NCBI GenBank assembly: GCA_007135895.1
Contig: SLHZ01000123.1
Coordinates: 1-7,250, forward strand
Direction: 5' to 3'
From: Balneolales bacterium
GTDB taxonomy: Bacteria; Bacteroidota; Rhodothermia; Balneolales; Natronogracilivirgulaceae
Length of the DNA stretch: 7,250 nt
The notes beneath the pieces are model-generated. The model worked only from the letters and a program-made list of their open reading frames with translations, was not told where the DNA came from and made no database searches. Of the stretch, positions 1 to 6,394 are shown one piece after another. Made by a program: the position numbers and the translations under genes. Positions within the stretch are counted from its first letter, which is position 1. Each line of letters opens with the position of its first letter.

Positions 1-16
1 CCGCCGGTTAATCAAT

Positions 17-22
17 GAGGAG
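17..22 (+). promoter_or_regulatory. Shine-Dalgarno site for rplR
   Basis: GAGGAG lies 9 bases before the ATG at 32 and complements the anti-Shine-Dalgarno end of 16S rRNA. It is the clearest such site in the window; most downstream genes have none, so it supports the choice of the rplR start. The preceding bases 1-16 are probably the very end of the upstream gene (rplF is expected here in this cluster), but too little is present to call it. Confidence 0.6.
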
Positions 23-31
23 CTTAATTTC

Positions 32-397
32 ATGAGTAAATCAGTAAAAACAGTACGCAGATCGAAAATCAGACGAAGGGTGCGTTCCAAAATTTCCGGT
101 ACAGCGGAAAAGCCGCGTCTGAGTATCTACAAAAGCTCGAAGCATATATACACCCAGGTCATTAATGATCAGGAAGGAGTAACCATTGCCGCCGCTTCCT
201 CTTTGTCACGGGATCTGAAGGATGATCTGCAGGGGAAACCCGCAATGGAAACGGCCGAACTGATCGGACAGGCCATCGGCAAAGCCGCCATGGATCAGGG
301 AATAAGTACGGTGGTTTTTGACCGAAGCGGATACAAATACCACGGAATTGTCCGGAAAGTTGCCGAAGGTGCACGAAAAGCAGGATTACAGTTTTAA
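32..397 (+). CDS. rplR: 50S ribosomal protein L18 (uL18)
   Basis: L18 binds 5S rRNA together with L5 and L25-type proteins and helps seat the 5S particle in the central protuberance of the 50S subunit. The 121-residue product has the family's usual length and layout. A very basic N-terminal tail (residues 1-22, rich in K/R) is followed by the conserved 'KPRLSIYKSSKHIYTQVI' strand (about 27-44), a variable middle, and the C-terminal 'VVFDRSGYKYHGIVRKVAEG' block (about 94-113) that is diagnostic for L18. The ATG at 32 is supported by GAGGAG 9 bases upstream and by the N-terminus matching the family. It is followed after 12 bases by rpsE, as in the spc operon. Nothing is truncated or unusual in the protein. 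Confidence 0.97.
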   Translation: MSKSVKTVRRSKIRRRVRSKISGTAEKPRLSIYKSSKHIYTQVINDQEGVTIAAASSLSRDLKDDLQGKPAMETAELIGQAIGKAAMDQGISTVVFDRSGYKYHGIVRKVAEGARKAGLQF

Positions 398-409
398 TCG
401 CAATACACT

Positions 410-937
410 ATGCCTAAGATTAAAAGAAAACAATATCATATAAAAGCCAGCGAACTCAATCTTGAAGAACGCCTGGTTCATATTAACCGTGTTGCCAAGG
501 TGGTAAAAGGTGGACGACGGTTCAGCTTCAATGCCATCGTTGTGGTGGGTAACAAGGAGGGAATCGTCGGACACGGCCTGGGCAAGGCTAATGAAGTCTC
601 CGATGCTATCCAGAAGGGAATTGACAATGCCAGAAAAAGCCTGATCCGGATTCCGATTGCAAACGGTAATACCATCCCACACCCTGTCATCGGCAAATGC
701 GGTGCCGGTAAAGTACTGCTTCGCCCGGCCGCGAAAGGTACCGGTGTGATCGCCGGCGGTGCCGTCAAGGCTGTACTGGAAAATGCCGGCCTCCAGAATG
801 TTCTGTCCAAATCAATCGGATCGTCCAATCCGCACAACGTAGTCAAGGCTACTATTGATGCCCTCAAACAGCTTCAGGATCCCGCTGAAATCGCACAGCG
901 CAGGGGTGTTTCACTGAAGAAAGTCTTTCAGGGATAA
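410..937 (+). CDS. rpsE: 30S ribosomal protein S5 (uS5)
   Basis: S5 sits on the solvent side of the 30S subunit near the mRNA entry channel and contributes to decoding accuracy and helicase activity. The 175-residue protein shows the N-terminal double-stranded-RNA-binding-like S5 domain (about 19-82) with the loop 'VVKGGRRFSF' (31-40), the region where spectinomycin-resistance changes fall in model bacteria. The C-terminal domain (about 95-165) carries 'LLRPAAKGTGVIAGG' and 'SKSIGSSNPHNVVKAT'. The ATG at 410 lies 12 bases after the rplR stop and has no Shine-Dalgarno sequence in front, so initiation probably relies on coupling to rplR or on an unstructured A/T-rich leader. The next gene is rplO; the rpmD gene that normally sits between them is missing. 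Confidence 0.97.
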   Translation: MPKIKRKQYHIKASELNLEERLVHINRVAKVVKGGRRFSFNAIVVVGNKEGIVGHGLGKANEVSDAIQKGIDNARKSLIRIPIANGNTIPHPVIGKCGAGKVLLRPAAKGTGVIAGGAVKAVLENAGLQNVLSKSIGSSNPHNVVKATIDALKQLQDPAEIAQRRGVSLKKVFQG

Positions 938-970
938 CGAAAGCGCCGGAGGCGACCCATTTTTAACCAT

Positions 971-974
971 GAGG
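971..974 (+). promoter_or_regulatory. weak Shine-Dalgarno-like site for rplO
   Basis: GAGG lies 8 bases before the rplO ATG at 983, at normal spacing. A stronger GGAGG at 948-952 is about 30 bases upstream and so too distant to serve this start. The site is short and could be chance; its position is the main support. Confidence 0.35.
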
Positions 975-982
975 CACGTTTT

Positions 983-1432
983 ATGAAATTACATAATCTC
1001 ACAGCTCCCGAACCCAACAAGAAAACTCGAAAAAGAGTGGGCAGGGGAGAAGGTTCCGGACTTGGAAAGCAATCGGGAAGAGGCCACAAGGGACAGAAGT
1101 CCGGTAGTGGCTATTCTCAGAAACGCGGCTTTGAAGGGGGGCAAATGCCTTTGCAGCGCCGTATTCCAAAATTTGGTTTTAAAAATCCGTTCCGGACAGA
1201 GTATGCCACACTCAACCTGGATGCCATCTCCGAATTTCGCAAAAGTGGCAAGCTTGGGGACGTCATTACTGTGGCAGATCTGATAGAGACCGGGATTATC
1301 CGGAAAAAAGAGAAGATAAAAATACTGGGACGTGGTGAAATCGATGCTGCCATTCAGGTGGAAGCTCATGGCTTCAGCCAGACCGCTGTCCAAAAAATTG
1401 AAAAAGCCGGTGGTTCCGTCACTAAAATCTGA
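983..1432 (+). CDS. rplO: 50S ribosomal protein L15 (uL15)
   Basis: L15 is a late-assembling 50S protein that binds 23S rRNA through a long extended N-terminal arm. The 149-residue product begins 'MKLHNLTAPEPNKKTRKRVG' and continues with the glycine/arginine/lysine-rich arm typical of the family (residues about 18-55, with 'GRGEGSGLGKQSGRGHKGQK'). The conserved 'GFEGGQMPLQRRIPKFGF' (49-66) and the folded C-terminal domain (about 75-149) with 'IKILGRGEI' and 'FSQTAVQKIEKAGG' follow. Length is normal. A 45-base spacer separates it from rpsE, too short to hold the roughly 60-codon rpmD. The start codon overlaps, as ATGA, the stop of a 5-codon reading frame that begins at 969, which may help re-initiation. 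Confidence 0.97.
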   Translation: MKLHNLTAPEPNKKTRKRVGRGEGSGLGKQSGRGHKGQKSGSGYSQKRGFEGGQMPLQRRIPKFGFKNPFRTEYATLNLDAISEFRKSGKLGDVITVADLIETGIIRKKEKIKILGRGEIDAAIQVEAHGFSQTAVQKIEKAGGSVTKI

Positions 1433-1457
1433 AACATTCAATGAAGTGTGAATCCGA

Positions 1458-2762
1458 ATGAGTTTGATTCAAAATTTCCAGAACATTTTCAAGATCGAGG
1501 AGCTTCGCAAACGAATCATTTATGTTGTGGGTATCCTCCTGGTTTACCGGCTGGGGACCTACATCACCATGCCGGGTGTGGATGCTTCGCAACTGACTGC
1601 CACTACCGGTATGGCGACCGATCTTCTTGGACTCTTTGATCTTTTTGTGGGAGGAGCATTCGCACGAGCTGGTGTTTTTGCGCTGGGTATTATGCCCTAT
1701 ATTACCGCCGCCATTATCATTCAGCTTATGGGGGCCGTTGTACCCTATTTCCAAAAACTCCAGCGTGAAGGGGAAGAAGGAAGGAGGAAGATCAACCAGC
1801 TCACCCGCTATGGAACCGTTGGTATCACGCTTGTTCAATCCATCGGTTTCTCCATCAACCTCATGAACACGTCACCGGAAGCCATTGTCGTCAGTAATAC
1901 GGCTTTCATGATAACCGGAATGATCGTTCTCACTGCCGGTACCATTTTTGTCATGTGGCTGGGAGAACGTATTACCGAAAGAGGAATCGGCAACGGCATC
2001 TCGCTGCTCATTATGATAGGCATTATTGCCGCCTTGCCAACCAGTCTGCTTAATGAAATACAAACCAAGGACAATATCATTATCGTCCTCTTTGAACTGG
2101 GCATTCTGGCACTGGTTATCGCATCAGTGGTTCTTCTGACCCAGGGCCAGCGCCGCATCCCTGTGCAGTATGCCAAAAGAGTGGTCGGACGGAAGGTCTA
2201 TGGCGGAACTACCCAGTATCTGCCACTGCGCATCAATGCCGCCGGTGTCATGCCCATTATCTTTGCACAGTCCATCATGTTCATTCCGAGTACGGTTGGC
2301 ACCTTCTTTCCCGGCAACGAAACCGTACAGTTTCTCACCGCATGGTCCAGTGACTTTACCGGCGTGGCATACTCTGTCATATTTGCCATCATCGTGGTCT
2401 TCTTTACTTTCTTCTATACCGCTATTGTCATCAACCCAAAACAGATGGCCGATACGATGAAACAACAGGGAGGCTTCATACCCGGAGTCCGACCCGGTAA
2501 ACAAACAGTGGAGTTTATCGACAACATCTTGTCACGCATAACACTGCCGGGATCAATATTCATAGCTATCGTGGCTATTCTCCCCGCTGTGGCGGCCAAC
2601 TTCGGGGTTACACCTGGCTTTGCCATGTTCTATGGAGGAACCAGCCTTCTGATTATGGTTAGCGTGTCACTGGATACCCTGCAACAGATTGAAAGCCACC
2701 TGATGATGCGTCATTATGACGGCTTCATGAAAACAGGACGTATCAGAGGCAGAAGACGATAA
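1458..2762 (+). CDS. secY: Preprotein translocase subunit SecY
   Basis: SecY forms the protein-conducting channel of the SecYEG translocon in the inner membrane, receiving substrates from SecA or from the ribosome. The 434-residue product has ten hydrophobic segments, at roughly 17-37, 75-98, 115-135, 143-168, 179-197, 207-228, 263-283, 303-325, 362-382 and 390-408. The plug region lies at about 50-70. Cytosolic loop C4 contains 'GQRRIPVQYAKR' (230-241). Loop C5 contains 'NPKQMADTMKQQGGFIPGVR' (326-345), whose Arg345 matches the arginine essential in E. coli SecY. The C-terminus ends in a basic 'GRIRGRRR'. The ATG at 1458 gives the standard family N-terminus; no Shine-Dalgarno sequence is visible. 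The gene sits between rplO (25-base spacer) and map (18-base spacer), with no adk gene in between. Confidence 0.98.
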   Translation: MSLIQNFQNIFKIEELRKRIIYVVGILLVYRLGTYITMPGVDASQLTATTGMATDLLGLFDLFVGGAFARAGVFALGIMPYITAAIIIQLMGAVVPYFQKLQREGEEGRRKINQLTRYGTVGITLVQSIGFSINLMNTSPEAIVVSNTAFMITGMIVLTAGTIFVMWLGERITERGIGNGISLLIMIGIIAALPTSLLNEIQTKDNIIIVLFELGILALVIASVVLLTQGQRRIPVQYAKRVVGRKVYGGTTQYLPLRINAAGVMPIIFAQSIMFIPSTVGTFFPGNETVQFLTAWSSDFTGVAYSVIFAIIVVFFTFFYTAIVINPKQMADTMKQQGGFIPGVRPGKQTVEFIDNILSRITLPGSIFIAIVAILPAVAANFGVTPGFAMFYGGTSLLIMVSVSLDTLQQIESHLMMRHYDGFMKTGRIRGRRR

Positions 2763-2780
2763 TATCAAGTTTAGTCCCCC

Positions 2781-3593
2781 GTGATCTATCTGAAAAGTGA
2801 TAACGAAATTGAAAAAATGCGAGAAAGCGCCCTGCTGGTGTCCCGGACACTGGCCAGGGTTGCTGCGGACATTCGGCACGGGGTTACGACCGGAGAGCTC
2901 AACCAGATTGCTGAGGAATATATTGATCAGAAGGGAGGCATCCCGGCCTTCAAAGGTTATGGACCCTCAAAAAACAAGTTTCCTGCAGCACTATGCATCT
3001 CGGTCAACGAAGAAGTGGTACATGGAATCCCGGGGAATCGTGTTCTCAAAGCCGGAGACATCGTCTCTATTGACTGCGGCATATTCAAGAACGGATATGT
3101 CGGAGATTCTGCCTATACCTTTGTTGTGGAAGAGTGCGGGGAGGAGACCATGAAGCTTCTGAAAACCACCATGGAATCACTCTATCTGGGCATAGCGGAA
3201 GCGCGGCATGGCAAGAAGACCGGCGATATCGGTGCTGCCATTCAGGAACACTGTGAGTCCAGGGGTTACGGAGTCATCCGTGAGCTGGTAGGCCATGGAC
3301 TGGGTAAAAAGCTTCATGAAGATCCGGCCGTACCCAATTATGGCAGGCGTGGTGGCGGAAAGAGACTCAGGGCTGGAGCCACCCTGGCCATTGAGCCCAT
3401 GATAACCATGGGCAAACGATCTATAAAAACACTCTCTGACGGGTGGACCATCGTGACGGCAGACGGGAAACCCTCGGCACATTATGAGCATGATATTGCC
3501 ATACGAGACGGTGAACCTGATATTCTGAGCACTTTTGCCTATATTGAGGAGATAACCAAAATTCAAATAGACAACCTGGCGGATCATGGCTAA
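2781..3593 (+). CDS. map: Type I methionine aminopeptidase
   Basis: This metalloenzyme removes the initiator methionine from nascent proteins near the ribosome exit after deformylation. The 270-residue protein has the pita-bread fold with all five metal ligands in place: Asp98, Asp109, His172, Glu205 and Glu236. His81 (in 'VVHGIP') and His179 (in 'KLHEDP') match the substrate-contacting histidines of the family. There is no N-terminal zinc-finger or SH3-binding extension, so it is the short bacterial (type Ia) form. The start is GTG at 2781: the resulting 'MIYLKSDNEIEKMRESALLV' aligns with the family from residue 1, whereas the next in-frame ATG would remove the first twelve residues. The last codons overlap infA by 8 bases, giving a slightly extended tail after 'FAYIEEI'. 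Confidence 0.97.
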   Translation: MIYLKSDNEIEKMRESALLVSRTLARVAADIRHGVTTGELNQIAEEYIDQKGGIPAFKGYGPSKNKFPAALCISVNEEVVHGIPGNRVLKAGDIVSIDCGIFKNGYVGDSAYTFVVEECGEETMKLLKTTMESLYLGIAEARHGKKTGDIGAAIQEHCESRGYGVIRELVGHGLGKKLHEDPAVPNYGRRGGGKRLRAGATLAIEPMITMGKRSIKTLSDGWTIVTADGKPSAHYEHDIAIRDGEPDILSTFAYIEEITKIQIDNLADHG

Positions 3594-3804
3594 ACAGGAA
3601 CCCATTAAACAGGAAGGCACCATCGTTGAAGCACTACCCAACGCCCAGTTCCGTGTTGAGCTGGAAAACGGCCACCAGATTCTGGCACACGTCTCAGGCA
3701 AAATGAGAATGTATTATATAAAAATACTGCCCGGAGACAAAGTAAGCGTTGAGATGTCTCCCTATGATCTGACCAAAGGAAGAATCACTTACCGATACAA
3801 ATAA
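3586..3804 (+). CDS. infA: Translation initiation factor IF-1
   Basis: IF-1 binds the 30S A site during initiation and assists IF-2 and IF-3. The 72-residue product is the usual IF-1 size and is a single S1/OB-fold domain: 'KQEGTIVEALPNAQFRVELE' (8-27), 'HVSGKMRMYYIKILPGDKV' (35-53) and the C-terminal 'YDLTKGRITYRYK'. The ATG at 3586 lies inside the end of map, 5 bases before its TAA, so ribosomes finishing map can restart here and the two proteins are probably made in linked amounts. There is no convincing Shine-Dalgarno sequence apart from this coupling. The stop is only 4 bases before rpmJ. Confidence 0.97.
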   Translation: MAKQEPIKQEGTIVEALPNAQFRVELENGHQILAHVSGKMRMYYIKILPGDKVSVEMSPYDLTKGRITYRYK

Positions 3805-3808
3805 GGCT

Positions 3809-3925
3809 ATGAAAACGAAAGCATCCGTTCGTAAAAGAGGGCCCGGGGACAAAATTGTCCGCCGAAAGGGCCGCGTATATGTAATCAACAAGAAAAACCC
3901 AAGAAACAAGCAAAGGCAAGGGTAA
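3809..3925 (+). CDS. rpmJ: 50S ribosomal protein L36 (bL36), zinc-ligand-free form
   Basis: L36 is the smallest 50S protein and stabilises 23S rRNA near the base of the L7/L12 stalk. The 38-codon frame reads 'MKTKASVRKRGPGDKIVRRK', then 'GRVYVINKKNPRNKQRQG' and TAA. The 'MK.KASV' start, 'KIVRR.G' core and terminal 'KQRQG' are diagnostic. In zinc-binding L36 the ligands are Cys11, Cys14, Cys27 and His33; here these places are Gly11, Asp14, Asn27 and Asn33, and the protein has no cysteine at all, so it is a C-minus type that should not bind zinc. It starts 4 bases after infA and ends 14 bases before rpsM, so it is likely translated by coupling. The position between infA and rpsM, not after secY as in E. 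coli, matches Bacteroidota and Gram-positive clusters. Confidence 0.96.
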   Translation: MKTKASVRKRGPGDKIVRRKGRVYVINKKNPRNKQRQG

Positions 3926-3939
3926 AGGGAATAAAACGT

Positions 3940-4317
3940 ATGGCACGAATTGCAGGAGTAGATTTACCGAAAAATAAACGCGGTGTCATTGGACTCACCT
4001 ATATCTTTGGTATTGGCCGCACCCGTTCTGCAACCATTCTTTCCAGTTTGGGAATTGATGTCAATAAGAAAGTGACCGAGTGGGATGAAGATGAAGTTGC
4101 GCAAATCCGAAAGGTAATTGAAAACGAGTACAAGACCGAAGGTGCATTGCGGGCGGAAGTGAATTCCAACATCAAACGCCTTATGGATATTGGATCCTAT
4201 CGCGGCTTGCGTCACCGAAGAGGATTGCCGGTGAGAGGCCAGCGCACAAAAACCAATGCCCGGACCCGTAAAGGAAAGCGCCGGACAGTGGCAGGAAAGA
4301 AGATCGCAAGAAAGTAA
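3940..4317 (+). CDS. rpsM: 30S ribosomal protein S13 (uS13)
   Basis: S13 lies in the head of the 30S subunit, contacts the P-site tRNA through its tail and forms inter-subunit bridges with L5. The 125-residue product begins 'MARIAGVDLPKNKRGVIGLT' and contains the helix-two-turn-helix core with 'YIFGIGRTRS' (21-30). It then has 'IKRLMDIGSYRGLRHRRGLP' (78-97) and 'RGQRTKTNARTRKGKRR' (99-115), ending in a strongly basic tail. Length and motifs are normal. A short purine stretch (AAAGGGA around 3925-3931) about 8 bases before the ATG could act as a weak ribosome binding site. It opens the S13-S11-S4-alpha-L17 group. I see no room in the 14-base spacer for an E. coli-style S4-binding pseudoknot leader. 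Confidence 0.97.
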   Translation: MARIAGVDLPKNKRGVIGLTYIFGIGRTRSATILSSLGIDVNKKVTEWDEDEVAQIRKVIENEYKTEGALRAEVNSNIKRLMDIGSYRGLRHRRGLPVRGQRTKTNARTRKGKRRTVAGKKIARK

Positions 4318-4341
4318 CAGTTTGAATCACCTGATTTAATT

Positions 4342-4743
4342 ATGGCAAAAAAACAAGCAAAAACATCTTCTGCCAAGAAGAAAAAAAAGCAACTCGCCGA
4401 TCCCAACGGACGGGCTTACATAAAGGCTACCTTCAACAATGTCACAGTTACCATTACCGATGGTGACGGAAATGTGGTATCCTGGTCCACCTCCGGTCGT
4501 GAGGGATTCAAAGGTTCGCGGAAGAATACACCCTATGCGGCACAACTGAGCTCACAAACAGCGGCCAAAGCAGCCTATGATATGGGCCTCAGAAAGGTTG
4601 ATGTATTTGTGAAGGGGCCCGGATCCGGCCGTGAGGCTGCCATCAGAGCTCTGGCTACATCAGGTCTCGAAGTGATGGTCATCACGGACCAGACTCCCAT
4701 CCCACATAATGGATGTCGTCCGCCTAAGCGAAGAAGAGTATAA
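4342..4743 (+). CDS. rpsK: 30S ribosomal protein S11 (uS11)
   Basis: S11 is on the 30S platform, near the mRNA exit and the E site. The 133-residue protein has a lysine-rich N-terminal tail (residues 3-17, including a run of lysines) and then the conserved core 'GRAYIKATFNNVTVTITDGD' (23-42). 'GFKGSRKNTPYAAQLSSQTA' and 'VFVKGPGSGREAAIRAL' follow, with the terminal 'TPIPHNGCRPPKRRRV'. Asn123-Gly124 is the site equivalent to the asparagine that becomes isoaspartate in E. coli S11; the Asn-Gly pair is retained here. The start lies 24 bases after rpsM with no Shine-Dalgarno sequence, in an A/T-rich leader. Nothing is truncated. Confidence 0.97.
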   Translation: MAKKQAKTSSAKKKKKQLADPNGRAYIKATFNNVTVTITDGDGNVVSWSTSGREGFKGSRKNTPYAAQLSSQTAAKAAYDMGLRKVDVFVKGPGSGREAAIRALATSGLEVMVITDQTPIPHNGCRPPKRRRV

Positions 4744-4765
4744 ATAACAACAGGTAACTCAGAAA

Positions 4766-5371
4766 ATGGCAAGATATACTGGACCCAAGCAAAAAAGAGC
4801 AAGAAGATTTAAAGAACCGATCTTTGGGCCGAGCAAGGCGCTCGAACGCAAACCCTATGGTCCCGGTGAACACGGCAGGTCGCGGCGGATGAAAAAATCG
4901 GAGTACGCCATACAACTGGACGAAAAGCAGAAGGTGAAATATACCTATGGCATGCTGGAGAGGCAATTCCGCAATCTGTTCAAGAAGGCAAACGCCCGAC
5001 AGGGAATCACGGGTGAGAACCTGATGAAATTCCTGGAGGCGCGTCTTGACAACACAGTATACCGGATGGGCTTTGCGCGCACTCGCCGTCAGGCCCGACA
5101 ACTGGTGACACATCGGCATATTGTTGTCAATGGCTCCGTGGTTGGTATTCCGTCCTTCTCCGTAAAAGCAGGTGATGTCATTTCCGTCCGTCCAAAATCC
5201 AGAAACCTGGAAGTCATAGATGATGCGCTCAGAAATACATCCCGCCGTAAATTCAAATGGCTGGAAGTCGACAGAAAAAGCCTTACGGGTAAGTTTCTGC
5301 ATTATCCGGACATGGAAGATATTCCCGAGAATATCAATGTACAGCTCATCGTTGAGCTCTACTCGAAATAA
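4766..5371 (+). CDS. rpsD: 30S ribosomal protein S4 (uS4), zinc-free type
   Basis: S4 starts assembly of the 30S body by binding the five-way junction of 16S rRNA and helps form the mRNA entry pore. The 201-residue product begins 'MARYTGPKQKRARRF' and has 'KQKVKYTYGMLERQFRN' (54-70) and 'TGENLMKFLEARLDNTVYRM' (82-101). The S4 RNA-binding domain (about 92-150) contains 'RTRRQARQLVTHRHIVVNG', and the protein ends with 'LIVELYSK'. The N-terminus has no cysteines, so the four-cysteine zinc site found in some S4 proteins is missing. In model bacteria S4 also represses its own operon; no matching leader structure is evident here. The spacer to rpsK is 22 bases. Confidence 0.97.
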   Translation: MARYTGPKQKRARRFKEPIFGPSKALERKPYGPGEHGRSRRMKKSEYAIQLDEKQKVKYTYGMLERQFRNLFKKANARQGITGENLMKFLEARLDNTVYRMGFARTRRQARQLVTHRHIVVNGSVVGIPSFSVKAGDVISVRPKSRNLEVIDDALRNTSRRKFKWLEVDRKSLTGKFLHYPDMEDIPENINVQLIVELYSK

Positions 5372-5416
5372 CCCGAACAGAATTTATATAGTAATCATAC
5401 GAAAATCGTTGGCCAA

Positions 5417-6394
5417 ATGAGCACGAATAACTTGTTAATGCCAGACAGCCTGGTAGTGGAAGAGGATACTGAAACCTTTGGAAAATTTATACTGCAGCCA
5501 CTTGAAAGAGGATTCGGTGTCACGATCGGAAATGCCTTTCGTCGTGTGTTGTTGTCATCCCTGCCCGGCATAGCAATTACCGCGGTAAAAATTCGTGGAG
5601 TGAAACATGAATACTCCAGTATTAAAGGGGTTTCCGAGGATGTATATGATCTTATCCTGAATCTCAAAGAGGTTCGTTTCAGGCAAATAGACCAGAGCAG
5701 CGGGCTAATCACGCTGGAAAAAGAAGGTCCCGGCCAGTTTACAGCCCAGGACATTCAGGACGCTACCGCCGAATATACCGTCTTGAATACCGGGCAGGTT
5801 ATCGCAACGCTTGCCGAGGATGCAAAAATTGAAATTGAAATGCGCATGGGAAGAGGCAAGGGATATGTAACCTCGGAGGAGATGTCCCTTGAGAACGAAT
5901 CGGATATCGACCTTATTCCTGTCGATGCCGTATTCACTCCGATTCGATCGGTGAAATACCATGTCGACAATGTGCGCGTAGGACAGCGGACCGACTATGA
6001 AAAGCTGTCGATGGAAGTCACGACCGACGGGTCTATTAATCCAAAAGAGGCTTTCACCATCGCCGGAAAAATTCTCAAGGATCATATCGAGAAATTTATC
6101 ACCGAACAGATCGATGAACCTTTCACCCAGGAAGAAGATGAAGTCGATGCAGAAAAGGTCCGGGTTGCAAACCTCTTAAAAACAAGTATTGAAGATCTGA
6201 ACCTGAGTGTACGGGCGTATAACTGCCTCAAGTCAGCCAACATCAACAGCATTGCCGAACTGGTTTCAAAAGATGAAACCGAGTTGCTGAAATTCCGCAA
6301 TTTCGGACGTAAATCACTTGCGGAACTTATGGAGGTAATCGAAGAAAAAAATCTTCATTTCGGCATGGATGTCGGAAAATACCTGGATGAATAA
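5417..6394 (+). CDS. rpoA: DNA-directed RNA polymerase subunit alpha
   Basis: The alpha dimer scaffolds assembly of RNA polymerase (beta and beta-prime dock on it), and its C-terminal domain contacts promoter UP elements and activators. The 325-residue product has the N-terminal assembly domain (about 1-235) with 'FILQPLERGFGVTIGNAFRR' (24-43) and 'LLSSLPGIAITAVKIRGVKH' (45-64). An acidic linker (about 232-247) leads to the C-terminal helix-hairpin-helix domain (about 250-320). Arg266, Asn269, Cys270, Gly297 and Lys299 correspond to the E. coli '265 determinant' set (R265, N268, C269, G296, K298), so DNA contact looks intact. The ATG at 5417 follows a 45-base spacer after rpsD; no Shine-Dalgarno sequence is seen, and the 8-base palindrome TTGGCCAA abuts the start. 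Confidence 0.98.
   Translation: MSTNNLLMPDSLVVEEDTETFGKFILQPLERGFGVTIGNAFRRVLLSSLPGIAITAVKIRGVKHEYSSIKGVSEDVYDLILNLKEVRFRQIDQSSGLITLEKEGPGQFTAQDIQDATAEYTVLNTGQVIATLAEDAKIEIEMRMGRGKGYVTSEEMSLENESDIDLIPVDAVFTPIRSVKYHVDNVRVGQRTDYEKLSMEVTTDGSINPKEAFTIAGKILKDHIEKFITEQIDEPFTQEEDEVDAEKVRVANLLKTSIEDLNLSVRAYNCLKSANINSIAELVSKDETELLKFRNFGRKSLAELMEVIEEKNLHFGMDVGKYLDE

Noticed and set aside
1..18. Possible tail of rplF, ending at TAA 9-11 or TGA 16-18.
   Set aside because: rplF is expected upstream, but only two to five codons would be present in either frame, so neither the frame nor the identity can be established.
941..954. Small inverted repeat CGCC-GGA-GGCG after rpsE as a possible terminator.
   Set aside because: The stem is only four pairs and no T-run follows immediately; the operon clearly continues.
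989..1441. Antisense frame of 150 codons spanning rplO.
   Set aside because: It mirrors rplO nearly end to end with no recognisable motif or leader; rplO itself is unmistakable.
3116..3123. TACCTTTG, a match to the Bacteroidota -7 element TAnnTTTG, inside map.
   Set aside because: No TTTG -33 element at suitable distance upstream, and the position inside a coding region makes chance most likely.
4002..4009. TATCTTTG, another -7-like match, inside rpsM.
   Set aside because: It encodes conserved S13 residues and has no -33 partner upstream.
4724..5302. Long antisense open frame (192 codons) opposite rpsD.
   Set aside because: It lies almost wholly across a clear rpsD gene, its translation shows no family motif, and open antisense frames are common opposite ribosomal genes; treated as a shadow.
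5220..5420. Frame of 66 codons overlapping the end of rpsD and ending in ATGA at the rpoA start.
   Set aside because: Most of it lies out of phase inside rpsD and encodes nothing recognisable; the overlap alone does not make it a gene.
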